Shown piece after piece: positions 22,800 through 36,300 of a DNA stretch of 64,000 bases; the stretch's first letter is position 1; every line of letters begins with the position of its first letter. The stretch comes from Ascochyta rabiei (Eukaryota > Ascomycota > Dothideomycetes > Pleosporales > Didymellaceae), in assembly GCF_004011695.2 (NCBI RefSeq), contig NC_082415.1:682001-746000 (forward strand), given 5' to 3'. Both the position numbers and the translations under genes were made by a program. The notes beneath the pieces are model-generated. The model searched no databases and was not told the origin of the DNA. It was given only the letters and a program-made list of their open reading frames with translations.

Positions 22800-23040
22800 G
22801 GTGATCGATTAATTTAATCAGTGTCTATATATTTGATGTGTAACGTGTTGCTTAAGTACAAAGGAAATTTGGTTATCACGTGATCTCGCTTACTCAAGCT
22901 TTGTGGGCGACCCTCAGGAGCTCGGTGGTTAATTGTGGAGAAAGGAGCCACTCAACAATAATCCGCAAGCTCGATTGGATAGGGGAGCACCCCATTGGTC
23001 ATCCACAGGCTCGGCTGCGCGACACAGACCTAATAGCTAA
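22800..23040. other. Unmutated GC-richer patch inside the gypsy element
   Basis: About 240 bp just inside the left LTR keeps normal base composition (for example CTCAGGAGCTCGGTGG) between heavily AT-shifted sequence. A 65-codon frame crosses it but has no recognisable domain. It may be a unique insertion or a leader segment with no duplicate copy to trigger mutation. Confidence 0.6.
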
Positions 23041-24397
23041 AAAATTTAGCTTTCTCTTAGGCTTCTGCCTTTGTTAGACTAGTAGTTAGCTACTACTACT
23101 TAAGGTTGTACTAAAGTTTTAGTCTAGTATGCTATCTCTTTACTAAGTATTAGCCCTATTTAGAGTTCTTTTCTTAGTCTCTACCCTAACTAGCGTAGGT
23201 AGTAAGTGCCTGTTTTTAAGTATAAATCAGCCTCCCCTACGCGTCTTCTAAGTACAGATTACCTGTCTTTAACATTTAGTAGGCTAAATTGTTACTTTTT
23301 CTAGGCTCTAGAGTACTAGCCTTTTGTTTTACCTCCTAACTAACTAGCGCCTTTTAAGTAGTCTAGCGCCTCCCTTTAGTACCTTTTAAGCGGTCTAGTA
23401 CATATTTTTTTAATCTACTCGGCGCCTTCTAAGAGGTCCAGCGCCCCTAAGTATCCCCTACCCCTTTATTTTAAGAAATGCTTACTTCTTTATCTTTTAC
23501 TAATATACAGCTCTTTTACTAGAATTTGTCTTTTACTTATATATAGTACTTTTACTACTAAATATCTAGGCCTTACTACTACTTAAAGGCACTAGGTGCT
23601 CTACTTCTCCTCTAACTACCTACTACTACTACACTTACCTTTACAGACATAACTCTTTAACTTCTACTAACATCTTTACATATTACAGCTACATTACTAA
23701 CTAATAAGGATAATATTAAGCCTAACTTTATGCTACCCCCCTAGCCTTCTTCTACTTCTATAAAGAAGACTTCTTATAACAAGTCTTACCTATACTACCT
23801 AGAAACCCCTATAGATTCTAAGTCCTTTAATTATTAGGGTAGTAGTGCTATTTCTAATTATATATAAGACTTTAGCTATAAGACACATAAGAAAGCTACT
23901 ACCCTAGAAACCTTTATTACAAACAGTAGCCTATCTACTTTATCTACTAATTAACTAAAGTCTTAGATACAGAAAGACAAGTAAGCTACTGTTAAAATAG
24001 AGGATACTGTTACAGAAATCTACTAGCCTACTTCCTACTCCCCTTAGCGACAGGCTTCCCTATAGAAACTTACTAGCGCTACTCTAGGGCTATAGGAAGA
24101 ATCTACTTACGCTAGCTAGTAGGACATCTCTACTCTAGCTCTACAGTTTTGCTATAAGGACTCTTTGCGCACTATGTCCTCCTAGGTCCCTTTAAACAAC
24201 AGTCTCTCCTAACAGTTTTAGCACCTCCCTACTACTATAGTTAAACACTTCCTAGTTAAATACTTTAGCCTAGGTAACTAACCTTTAGAGTTCCTTATCG
24301 CACTACTTGCAGATTTTAACTTCTAGTCCCTTAATCCTCTTATTCAGAATCTAGGGCTGCCTCTGCTGTCTAACAACTATCTAGATAGGTATTTTAT

Positions 24398-24559
24398 TGT
24401 TAGATGATATGCTTAATATGTAAAGATAATAATAAAGGTGATTAATTTATAATTATCTGTCTTAATGGCTTATTTTATGTGTGTGTGCCGCTAGCCCCTA
24501 ACTTAACTAAAATTAACCCTAAACCCCTAACTTAGCTTAGTAAGGTTAGTTATCTGACA
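24398..24559 (-). repeat. Left LTR of the copia element
   Basis: 162 bp, same length as its partner. It differs from it almost only by C/T and G/A changes. Confidence 0.9.
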
Positions 24560-24599
24560 CATACCCTTAGCTTTAAGGCCCTATTAAAGCTAGACACAA

Positions 24600-27500
24600 T
24601 TAGCTCTTATTGTACCTCTAGGTCAGCGAGCTTTTAGTTAAGTAATTCTATCTAGGTGTTAGCTGGCTTTCTTTGTTTAGTATGTTTCTTTAGTCCTAGC
24701 TGCCTTAGAAAGGTTAACTACTTACTTGCAGGCAGAGCCTTTGTAAGTCTGTTAGCTAATATCTTAGTAGATAGGACATAGGTTACTGTTATAGTGCCTT
24801 TGTTTGCCTCTTATTATAGCTAGTAGTTGTAAATGTCTATATATTATAGTTTAGTTTAGAGTTTTAAGACTTCCTTATTAATTAATTAGATAGTTTAGGT
24901 ATTATTATATTAAATAGTAATTGTTAATTATAAGAGGTGTATACGACGTTCTAATAATAGTTATAAGATAAAGATAGCTTCCTTAGCCACCTGTGCTAGG
25001 GCAAGTAGCTCTGCTTTAGTTGTTAATGTAGTAACTATGTCTTGTTTATTAGCTCTCTAGGTAATAAGTCCTCTATAGAGTTTAATAGTATATCCTTAAG
25101 AGCTCTTCCTATAAAGAGTATTATTAGTAAATAATGCATTACTAGTAACTACTAGGTGCTTATTACCTCTAAAGGTAAGGGACAGGTCTTGTGTTCCTTA
25201 TAGGTATAATAGTACTTAATCTACTACGTTATAGTACTGCTGTCTAGGGTTAGTTAGAAATTATGCCAGCCTAGATGTAGTAAAGGCAATGTTAGGCCTA
25301 GTAGTAACTGCAGCAAAGAGGAGAGATCTAATCTTTCTCTAGTATTTGTTAATTTCTAATGCTGCAGCTTCCCCTTTATTTAGTAGAAGCTTAATACTTA
25401 ATATTAGTGTGTTGTGTTGTATGTCTGTCTTATCTGCTAGAGAGATAATTTTGTTAATATATAACGCCTATAAGAGGAGGATCCTTAGGTTGTCTTATTC
25501 TTAGGTTATCTCTACTCTTAGGAACTATTACAGATTATTTCCTTCTATAACAGAGTATTTGTTAGTAATATAGCTAAGGGCCTTATCTGCCTTATATCTT
25601 CTAGTTAGGTAATAAGCTATAATAATATTGTCTATATAGAAGAAGATAGTAACTCTATTCTTAAGTAAGCAGCAGGGTTTATAGGGAACAGCTACAAATC
25701 TATAGCTTGTTAGAGTAGATGTAAATTCCTTCTACTAGAGGAGTAGAGAGATTCTTAGTCTATATAGTGCCTTATGTAGCTGTAGGACTATACCTAGTTT
25801 CTAATACCTACGTAGCATCCTTATATAGACCTCTCTATTAATTAATATATAAATAAAGGCGTTTATAATATTAAACTACTCAAGTTCTAGGTTATATGCT
25901 CCTGAAATTGCTATAAGCATTCTAAAGGACCTGCTAGCTAGTGTTGCTGCGTAGGTATCTTTAGAAGTAATGTTTTATTACTAGTTACTTTAGACTACTA
26001 GTTGCGCCTTATATTTAAGTAGGTAGTAGTTCTTATTAAGCTTATACGTGTATACCTATATATAGTTAAGTATCTAGTGTCCTACTGCCTTAGTCTTTAT
26101 TAGAGGTACTTTAGACTATAACTTTATAGTCTAATAGCTACTAAGGTGTTCTTACTTAGCTTTTTTAAACTATTAGTAAAGCAGGTAGTCCTCTAGGTTT
26201 AATTGTGCTGTTAGCTCTAGTAGAAGTTAGCTTAAATAAGGCTTAAGCCCTTTTATTAGCATTTGTTTTAACTTAGCCTTATTAATATTATTACCTTAGT
26301 ATGTGCCTATGTATCTGCCTTATATGCCAGCTATAAATGCAGCTTTCTAAAGGATAGTTTGTAAAGTTCCTTAAGATTACGCTAGCGTTAATTCTAACTA
26401 ATTAGTAGTTAACTAGTGCCACCTACTAACTCCTAATTAGCTGTTACCTCTTACTAACTAGAATAACAACAACGTGTTTATTAACAACGCGACTAGTAGC
26501 AGAGTTAGAGGAGGGTTTAGATATATATATCTAGCTTTCTGTCTATTATTATAACCTAATTAATCTTCTATAGTATTTAAGTGTGTAATAGTGTTGTCCT
26601 TATAGAATAACTAGATTTTAGCCTTATTTTAGGGTAGAGGTAGAAGCTCTACGCTTCTTGTCTATATTCCTATCTCTTTAAGAGTGCTGTGCATAAGATT
26701 GTCTATTAGGTCCTAAGTCTAGCTACTAAAGACAGTATCCTTATTAAAGATTATATCTCTTATACTAATAACTTTTACTAAGGTTAGAATCTATATCTAA
26801 TATATGTTTAAGGATTAGTATCCTACTAGGTATCCTACCTATGCTCTTAGGTCTAGTTACTAGAGTTATAACTTTCCTTAAAGGGTGTTACTTATAAGAG
26901 TAAAGGCTTTATATCTATATACTTTTAGATATACCTAGTTTAGTTTTCTGCTTTATATATTTAGGCTAGCTAGTTAAGCTATATAGGTAAAGAACACATT
27001 ATAGGATGTTTTCTAGTTATTTAATAACCTTAGTGTTTAGTTATGTAGGTATACTGCTGCCCTTATAATCTCTAGCTATATTTCCTATAGTAGGTTTGCG
27101 TCTAATCTTATAGTGCGTGCCCTATCTTTTATTACACCCCCTAAGCGTTTAGCACCTCTATTCTATACTTAGGTGTCTAGTGCAGAAGGCTTAAGCCTAA
27201 TTAATTATGCAGCGCACTATCTTAATACTTCTAGTTTTATTATAGTAATTTTACTATTATACTTAATTACCTTAACCTAGATCTTATATTGTTTTAACAG
27301 GAATTATATAAAAGTGTCTAAAAAGTAGATAATTATCTTTCCTAGTTAATTATCTTTAAAATAGAAGTCCTAGAGGAAGCTAGATTGCCTATTAACAGTA
27401 AGTAATTAGCTCTTTTCCTTAGTAAAGCTTTCTTCTTTATATAAGTAGATGTTAATTACTATACGCTCTTCTAGTCCTTTATTACTTATTTGTAGTATTT

Positions 27501-28118
27501 AACTAATTTACCTCTTAGTCTTAGCTTGTTTATAAGTATTACATTAGACTGTAGTAATACCCCTAACTCTTACCCCCTAAGATTGTTAGATAAGGTGTTT
27601 AATAGTAGTAGCTCTAGGGTGCCCTATTTGCTTGTACTATAGCAGAGCAGTAGCAGTCTTAGGTATTTAGCTTTATATTTATTGTATTACAAATACTGTC
27701 TATAGCTGTTCTTTAAGTACCTATTATCTATATTGTTTATCTAAGGATATAATAGCTGTGTTGTCTACTTATCTAAGCTAAGTTAGATCTCTTTTTATGT
27801 CCTACTAGATGCCCTATTAACATAGTTATTAGAAAAAGACAAGGTTACAAAGTATGTCTAGGCACTATGCTATATTATGTAGTTTAAGAGTAGTTAGTTA
27901 GTTTATATTTAATAGATAGAGATAGATAGTGCTATATCCCTATATCTATACCTAGGAGTTTCCTGCCTATAGGTAGTTGTTTAATATAGGTAGAGTAAGG
28001 TCTTATATCTAGTCCTTGTTGTTTATAATATAGATAGTTAATCCTAAGTTAAAGATAAAGGAGTTTCTAAGAGGGTAGCTTAGTAGCTCTATATTGTATA
28101 ATTCTTTAACTAGACTTA
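24600..28118 (-). pseudogene. Copia pol relic (RT and RNase H)
   Basis: Minus-strand reading shows copia RT and RNase H blocks in the expected order, interrupted by many TAG/TAA codons. The catalytic YVDD reads YIDN, both changes being RIP-type transitions. Integrase and gag should lie further right, split by the two Fot1-like insertions; I could not delimit them reliably. Confidence 0.75.
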
Positions 28119-29980
28119 ACGTACTCCACAAGCGAGCTGCCCACCCAAGCGAGCTGCCCACTTTTGCTAAGACCACACCAACACCACAACTACTTCGCGA
28201 TACTACAGTACACAGCAGCAATATACTGTACTAAATAGTAAGCTGTACTAGTCTATAGTACTCTGCGCATCTTTACTACATGTTTGCGCGTTATGCCCTG
28301 TCTTGCTACATGTGCTACAGCGCCTTAAAGACTAAGTGCTCCCATTAACGCGTAACCTCTTCTTTACCTTCTTCCTATCACTACAGGCCTCAAACTCCTT
28401 TAGAGTAGTTAGCTGCACTCCCTCACTAAACGTTAGTGTCCCTTTACGCTAGATTTGCTTTCTTTTGTGTAATTTACAACGTGTAGCAGCCTTGTTAGCT
28501 GCCTGTAGGTTAGCAACCTGGTTGCGCACTAAAACTAGTAAATGCGCCATTAGCTCTGCGCCTTTAGTAAGCTGATTAAGGGCGTTAACTATAGGCGTTA
28601 GTGAGCTATTAGCGTGTCTCTAAATCCTCTCTTAAATCAGATTTAATTAAGACCCAAATTCTAGGGTGTTGCTTGGTGTTTTAGACTCCTATGTGCTGTT
28701 GTCTATAGTAGGTAGTGTTAGTGTGCGCAGGCGTACTTTAAGCTTTGATATTACAGCCTCTAGGTCAAATAGGACTAGACCAGTGCCTCTAAATCCTCCC
28801 TGTATGTTGCTATTAGTAATTAAAGCATTAAAAGCAGCTTTAAAGCATGGCAAGAACTCAAGTTTAGTAATACGCGTGATCTTGCTGCGCATTAGCTGCT
28901 CGGCTTGGCGGCTATAGGCCTTCTTTAATAGAGAGAAACAACCTACGTTAAGTGGCTGCAGCAGGTGCAACGAGTGTAGAGGCATGCACAGAGTGATAAT
29001 CTTGTGCTCCTTACAGTACTAGTAGAATTCAACCAAGTTGTGGCTCTCGTGGCTGTCCAGAATAAGCAGCTGGTAGCTACTAACAGTGCGCGCCTTTGTG
29101 TGCTTATTAAAGTGCTTTAACCACTTAACTCTAAGCTTATTATTAGTCTAGCCATTATTAGAGATATTAAGAACCCAGTTGTTAGGTATACTGGGCTCCT
29201 TGTACCAGGCTGAGAGGTAGTACTTACTAGAGAAGATAATAAAGGGTGGGATAGACCAGCCCTTTGCATTAATGCCCTAGATGATACTTGTCCACTCACG
29301 GTCGCCCTGCTGCACTGTCTTTAGTCTCCCTTAACGCTTAGAGCCTGTAACAACAGCTCCTGTTAATATAGTGCCTATTATAAAGCCAGATTTGTTAAAG
29401 TTATAGGTGTCTTTATCTAGGATACTATACTTAGCTTTAGTATTCTCTATAAGCTGGAACTAGTTGCTAATTACCTTAGGATCCTTACAAAGCGCTCTCT
29501 TGTAGTCGTACTTGCGATTAAACTTAACTTTAAGCTCTAGCCGACGTTTAACAAAGTTGGCAGCCCAGTTCTTGCTAACAGGGGTCTAATAGCGCTTAGT
29601 AAGCAGAGAATTGGCTATATCCTCCACATTAGCAAGCTAGGGCAAGTATCCTTGCTTGTCTAGCTTTAGTACATACTGGACAATTACCTCCTCTTTAGTG
29701 CTAGTTATCCTTATTATGTTAGGCTTGCAATCGCGTTAAGAGAGCGTTTCTGCGCGTTAAGTGTCTAGTGTTCTTCTAGGAACTTTGTAGATTGCTGCTG
29801 CGCGTCGCACGCTTAGCGTTGCGTCTTGCTTAATTGCCTAAAGAGCAAGCTGTATATCAGTTTCATTAAAAGGCTTTAGTAGGTTGCTGCGTTAAGGTAT
29901 TATGAGTTGAGTGAAGTTTGGTGTGGTCTTGGCAAAAGTGGGCAGCTCGCTTGGGTGGGCAGCTCGCTTGTGGAGTACGT
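28119..29980 (-). mobile_element. Fot1-like DNA transposon copy C (1862 bp)
   Basis: TA at both borders (28117-28118, 29981-29982). Ends begin ACGTACTCC and contain two tandem units ACAAGCGAGCTGCCCAC / CCAAGCGAGCTGCCCAC, then a CTAAGACCACACCAAC segment. The minus strand retains a 98-codon stop-free piece (28689-28985) of a DDE_1 transposase with 'HSLHLLQPLNVGCFSLLKKAYSRQ' in pieces and 'GFRGTGLVLFDLEAVISKL', typical of Fot1/pogo transposases. It is less degraded than copies B1 and B2 and is nested in the copia element. Confidence 0.9.
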
Positions 29981-30135
29981 TATGTTAATTATTAATATCT
30001 TCTGTCCCTGTAGTTATCCTAGAGGTGCCTCTAGTGTTTAGGATGTCTTAATAGCTAGTGTCTTAGTGCAAGCTTGTTTTGCAGATCTAACCTAATCTTA
30101 AAGGTTAGCATTTTGTTCTATCCTAAATTATACTA

Positions 30136-31999
30136 ACGTACCCCACAGGCAAGCCGCTTAACAGGCGAGCCGCTCACTTTTGCCAAGCCCCCACCAAACT
30201 CCACCCTATTATGGCCCAAAACAACCTAGTTTGGTGCTGCAAAGTGCAGTATGGCCTGTAATACTATTTAGAAACTACTTCTACCTCTTTCTGACACGTT
30301 CGCGCGTTATGTCCTGTCTAATTGCACTGTCCACAGCGTCTTTGGGAGGGCTTACCTCCTTCAGCGCGCACCTGCTTCTTTGCCTTCTTCCTATCACTAC
30401 GCGCCCTAAACTCCTTCAGAGTTATTAATTGCAGGCCATCCTTAACTGTTAGGGTCCCTTCTGCCTAAACTTGCTTTCTTTTGTGTAATTTTTGTTGTGT
30501 AGCTGCCTTATTAGTAGCTTAAAGCTAAGTAATCTCCTGTTACGCTAACACTAGCTTATACGCAATTATTGCTGCCCCTTTTGCTACCTTCTTAAACGCC
30601 TTAACTATAGAGGTAGGCGAACTATCTATATACCTCTAAATCCTTGTCTTTACAAGCGTTAATTACAACCTAAGTTTAAGGGTGTTGCTCGGGGTTTGCG
30701 ACTGCCAGAGCTTGTTGTTAACAGGTAGTGGTGGTAATAGAGTGCGCAACTTCACATCAAGGGCCATTATAACCTAGTCTAGGTTAAATAGGACCAATCC
30801 AGCACCTCAGAACCCTCCCTAGATGTTCTTAGAAGTAATTGCAGCATTGTAGGCGCGTATAAAGCATGGCAGGAACTCTATCTTTATAATGTAGTTAATC
30901 TAGTTATATATAAGTATTTTAGCTTAGCGCCTATACGCCTTCTTTAAAGCAGCAAAATAACCTACATTAAGGGGCTGTGTAAGGTGTAATAAGTAAGGAG
31001 GCAAACAGAGAGCAATAATCTTGTTATCCTTGCAGTATTGCTAGAATTTAAGAGAGTTGTAGCTCTTATAACTATTAATAATAAGCAAACGGTAGGTGCT
31101 AATAGTACGCTCCTTTGTATGCCTGTTAAAGTGCTTCAACCAGTCAAGACCAAGCTTATTGGTAGTCCAGCCGTTATTAGAGACTCCAATAACCCAGTTA
31201 TAAGGCAGATCCTCTTCTTTGTACCAGGCAGAGAGGTAGTAGTAGGCTTTAAAGATAAGGAAGGCTAGAATAGCCTATCCTTTGGCATTAATGCTCACTA
31301 TAGCCGTAGCCCACTCTTGGTTGCCTGGCTAGATAGCCTTTGGCCGACCCTGTCGTTCTGAAGCTGTAACAACTGCTCCTGGGGAGATCTGGCCTATTAT
31401 GAAGCCTGTCTTGTTGAAGTTGTACGTGTCTTTATCCTAGATGCTATACTTAGCTTTGATATTAGCTACTAGGCTAAACCAGCCCTGTAGAACCTCAGAA
31501 TCCTTACAGAGGGCTCTCTTGTAGTCGTACTTGCGATTAAACTTGACTTTAAGCTCTAGGTGTTGCTTAACAAACGTACTAGGCCAGTTTACGCTAATAG
31601 GGCCTAGATTACGCTTAGCGCGCAAAGAATTAGCTATAGTAGCTACATCTAAGAGCTAAGGAGAAAATCCTCGCGCATCTAGCTTAAGAACATGCTTAAT
31701 AATTACCTCCTCCTTATTATTGTCCAGCTTCTATAAGTTAGCTATAGAATCTGCGCGTAAAGGTTGTCCTGTGTGTCAGTTGCTTAGTGTCTTTTAAGGG
31801 ACCCTGTAGATAGCTACAGCGCGTCGCTGAGAGAGATTCGCGTCTTGTTTAAGAGCCTGGAGCGCAAGCTGTATCTAAGCTTCCTTTAACGCGTCTAAAT
31901 GGTGTTGTTAAGAAGACATTGGTGTAGGAGGAGAAGTTTGGTGGGGGCTTGGCAAAAGTGAGCGGCTCGCCTGTTGAGCGGCTCGCCTGTGGGGTACGT
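30136..31999 (-). mobile_element. Fot1-like DNA transposon copy D (1864 bp)
   Basis: TA at both borders (30134-30135, 32000-32001). Ends begin ACGTACCCC and the right end has two identical 16-bp tandem units (TGAGCGGCTCGCCTGT). On the minus strand a 62-codon open piece (31437-31625) reads 'NWPSTFVKQHLELKVKFNRKYDYKRA', a Fot1 transposase segment. A C-terminal zinc-knuckle (RCGQCN, stop, TGHNARTC) reads near 30290-30345, where the TAG replaces a probable CAG. It lies 155 bp from copy C, inside the copia element. Confidence 0.9.
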
Positions 32000-33158
32000 T
32001 ATCTTAGCAATTCTATTATATAGGGTAAACTATTCTAGTGCTTTATCTTTATAGACGTAGTAGCAATCTTTTAGTCTATAGCGTTGTCTACAAGCAGGGC
32101 ATTTTGCTTCTCTAGCTACTACTGTATTCCCTCTTAGGGACTGCTTAGATGTAGTTATTTAACTAAAGTTCTGTTTTTAATAAGGTCTTCCCTAACTCCC
32201 CTATATAGTAGGAGTAGATAATACATCTTTAATAATATAAGAGGCGTCCCTATTAGTGTCTAGGGTAGATTTACTACTAGCAGCAAGAGTTAAGTTATTC
32301 CCTGCAGCAAAGGCGCTCCTTTACTGTCTCCCTTTAGGGTAGTACTTGCTTATATGCTCTTAGAAGCGTTTTATTATTTCTTTATAAGTTATATTTTGTT
32401 CTTATCTGCTATAGTCCTAGAATATTATTACCTAGGTTAGCGCTATCTTTATTACTAAATCTAAGAAGTCTTAGATAGTGTCTTGTATATTATATATTTT
32501 AGCAACACCCTCTATTTTAGCGTTAGTTACAGCATAATTATACTTAAGGAGCTAGGTATCCTAGCTCCTAGGTTATCTTATTAGTTTAAGGGCTGCTAGG
32601 TATTAGTAGCGTGCGCGTAATTGTTCTTCTTTAGTATTAATACTAACTGTATATTTAAGGCTAATAAGCTATATTTAAATTAATTTATCTAGTTAGTAGT
32701 AGTTCTTTATAAGGTAAGGTAATACTAAGCTTTAGATAAATATTACTACCTTGTCTAGTTTAGCTTGTTTCTTATAGTAGTCTCTATCCGCTATCTTATA
32801 GGATTTAAGGCAGCTCTTCTAATAGTTATTATCTTCCTTCTATGCCTTTAGGCTGTTAGCTAATAGTTTAGATAGGATTTTAGGAAGCTAAGGGTTTCCT
32901 TGTTTATTATTGCTAAGGGCTAGCCTCCTCTTATAGTTAGTAATGTCTAGGGCGTTAGGTACTTATGGCTTAGTCCTTAGAGGGATAGTCTGGTTTAGGT
33001 CTATCTTCTCCTATACGTCTAGAGAGGCGCAGCAGGTCTGTAGTTAATGCAACTAAGGTGTGTAGGTTATATAATCTATAAGAATTATTATTAAATTACG
33101 CATAGTTAATAGCAATATATTAAAAGGGTATTTTAGTAGTATTAGTAAGACTCTTAAT

Positions 33159-33320
33159 TATTAGATAATATACTTAATATGCAAAGATAATAATAAAGGT
33201 AATTAATTTATAATTATCTGTCTTAATGGCTCATTTTATGTGTGTGTGCCGCTAGCCCCTAAGTTAACCAAGGTTAACCCTAAACCCCCAACTTGGCTTG
33301 GCAAGGTCGGTTATCTGACA
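33159..33320 (-). repeat. Right LTR of the copia element
   Basis: 162 bp ending CTGACA. Its outer (3') half keeps CCAACTTGGCTTGGC where the left copy reads CTAACTTAGCTTAGT, all changes in the RIP direction. Confidence 0.9.
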
Positions 33321-33325
33321 TTTAT

Positions 33326-36300
33326 ACACCTTATTTACAGACAATACTCTATACTCTCTACCTTCCTTCTAGGACTTCTTAGTAAGGTTAATAGCAGTCT
33401 ACACGCGCTATCCCAGCAACTAAATAATAAGTAACTTAAGCTAGATGAAGCTAAGCACTTTTACTCCTAACTAATTAACTGTAATAATTAGATAGCCTCT
33501 TATCTAAACAACTTGTAAGCTAAGTTTACTTAGCATTAATAGCAATCTACTTAACTTACTTAGTATTACTAACAGCTTAAGCTAAAAGCTAATTAAGGCT
33601 TAGCGCAGGAATATCTAGGAGGCTAGGCTAATAACACTACTAACTAACCCCCCTCTTGCTTTGCACACCTCCTCTGCTTAGCTTAGCAGTCCTCTAATAT
33701 CCCTAAGCCTAAAACACTAGGCTTAGCAGGCACCTACAATAGCATACTATTATAGTTACAGCTTTGAAATAACACACCTGCTATAATAGACTAATTCTAT
33801 ACCTCCTTAATATAGGTTAAGGCGCCTTCTACATACACGCTACTAGGGAGCACTACCCTAGTTACCCTAACTTCTACTCTAGCTAGCGCTTATTAATTCC
33901 TCTAGACCTTAGACTAGTATAATAACTAACTAGACAAGGCTATAAAGAAACTGTCCTATTTTATAAGCCCTAAAGATAACTTTAATAATTAGTTGTTTAA
34001 CTGCTTACACTTTATACGCGCTAATAGTTAGAACTATTAATATCCTACAGACTAGGCTAATTTCTTCTTAATCTACACTAAAGAACCTGCCTACGCTCTT
34101 CTATAGGATCCCTCTAGTTTTACCTGCTACTACTCTTACCCTATAGATTGTATCTATTATCTATAGGAAGTTTATAGAGATAAGGATATCTATAGTTTAG
34201 CTAAATGCGCCTTTAACCTGTTTACATTCCTACAATACCCTAGCCTAGAAATTACTAATATTGCTATAGCGTTTTTAGTCTTCTACACTAAGATAGAATA
34301 TTATACTTAGTAACTTAACTAGACACTAGAAACACATTACTATTAGCTACAGACTAAACTCCCTAATTTTGCGTAGTAACAGATAGCTAACATAGCCTAT
34401 AACAAATTACTATCTAGGCTACGTAACTACTATAACTAGCTTAACACCTTTTTCTGCAACTACACTTATATTCCTTCTAAGTTTAATAATAAGGATATCC
34501 TAGGAGATAGGCAGAATTGTTTTAGTCCTTGTAACTATTAGGCCACTTGCGAAAACACTACTACTATCTCCCTAGGGTTACCTGCTGTTCTTTAACCTGC
34601 ACTAAGCTAAGAGAATAATAATACCTACTAGCGTTAACCTAAGGAAACTAGTTTTATAACTAATATATTTATGTGTTTTAACTGCAGAACTAAGGGTTAT
34701 AAAGCAAATTAATGCCCTACTCCTTCTAAGCCTAAGACCTACGCTGCACTAGCAGCTACACCTAAGAACTCTACTATAAACTAACATATCTCTACAGACT
34801 AATTCCTACTATTAGATAGTAAAGACAACAAATTTAACTCCTTAGATAAATACGCCTCTAATTTAGAAAACTAGGTACCTTAGATAATAGTTACTACCTA
34901 AGGACTGTTTCCTAACAAGTGTACTCTTTTAACCCTTTTATACCCTACTTAGACACTACTAAGGCTAGCTTAATTATTTGTTAGGTTAATACTACCTAGA
35001 CAACTACTAAGAAACCTGTTTAGACAGGCAGCTAATTAGCTTTCTAGGCTTCCTTAGGCTGTAACAAAAACGCCCCTTACAGTGTCTGCACACTAGCAGA
35101 CAATAGCACTAATACCAGCTTTATCTCTAACACCTTCTTAAAGAAAACAGGCGCCCTTTAGCTTATTCCTCTAATAACACCTATTTTCTGTTAGGGATAC
35201 AACAGTAAACCTGCAGAAACTATTATATATTAAGTAGAGTTTTACCTTAAAATTAACTTATAATTTAAGTATACTAGCGCCTATGTTATAAACAATTATA
35301 GATCTTTTTACCTAATCCTTAGATTTAGGTAGAGGGCTATTTATAACCCTACTATTTCCTAGCAAAACTGCTCTATTACCTTTGCAGACAAGTATTATTT
35401 ACAGCACTGTAAATTAACTACTTAAACCCCTGCCCTACTTTACAAAGGTTCCCTGCTAGATACTAAGCCCCTACTACTATTAAAACCTAGTTCTAGCAAC
35501 TACTACAAAAGACAATCTACTTAACCTAAATCTATACTTCCTAGATTACCTTATGCTTATATAGCATAAAAGACATATAATATCTATATTATATTAGCTT
35601 CTACAGCAAGGCTATATAGGAAACGTACTAATTACTCTCTTATCTTACTATAAAGACTTTAAGCTATAACTGCTAGACGCGCTTTAGCAGATACTAATTT
35701 TAACAAATTCTTCTAACTAAGCTAGGACCTGCCCCTTTCTAACTTACTTACCCCTAAAAAACTAAAGGAATACACTAACTTTATTCTAACATTTAATAGG
35801 GAAGCTGCTAAAACTCTCTCTAACTACAGTAACTTTAACTATAAAATAAAGCTTAAACTAGGTACAAACCCTCCTAATTATTGCCTTTAACCTTTCTCTA
35901 GATAGCAAATAGAAGCTATTAAACACTACATTAAGGAAAACAAGGCATAAGGATTTATTAAATGCTGCAACTCCCCTGCTTAAAATAACCTACTTATTGT
36001 TGCTAAACCTTGAGGGGGCCTGCAAGTCTGTGTGGATTACTAGGAGCTTAACAACGCTACTATTAAGGACTAATATCCTATTCTATTTTTCTGTAAAACT
36101 ATAGCATAACTTAACTAGGTAACTATATTCTTAAAATTTAATATTATCTACGCCTTTTATAGAATTTAGATAAAGCCTAGCTTAAAATAGCTTATAGCAT
36201 TCTTTATATAGAAAGGTACATACTAGTATAAAGTTATGCCCTTTAGACTATATAATACCCTAGCAACTTTTTAGCAGGCAATTAATAACTTATTATTTAA

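Larger units (their letters stand above)
24398..33320 (-). mobile_element. Ty1/copia LTR retrotransposon nested in the gypsy element
   Basis: Two 162-bp LTRs (24398-24559, 33159-33320) end in ATCTGACA and start TGTTAGATGATATGC (left) or the mutated TATTAGATAATATAC (right). The 5-bp duplication TTTAT lies at 24393-24397 and 33321-33325. The element reads on the minus strand. After subtracting two Fot1-like insertions it is about 5.2 kb, normal for copia. Recognisable minus-strand domains are reverse transcriptase (YIDN in place of YVDD near 25640) and the RT/RNase H region ('TTRPNIAF', 'KAELLALAQVAKEAIF') at about 24960-25320. Stops are dense throughout. Confidence 0.92.

Noticed and set aside
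24500..24540. Telomere-like AACCCTAAACCCC in the copia LTR
   Set aside because: It occurs in both copies as part of the LTR and is not a tandem TTAGGG array; no sign of a chromosome end.
20440..32000. Evenly spaced short repeats in the AT-rich block as a possible CRISPR array
   Set aside because: The repeats are transposon ends about 1.86 kb apart with ruined transposase between them; host is eukaryotic.
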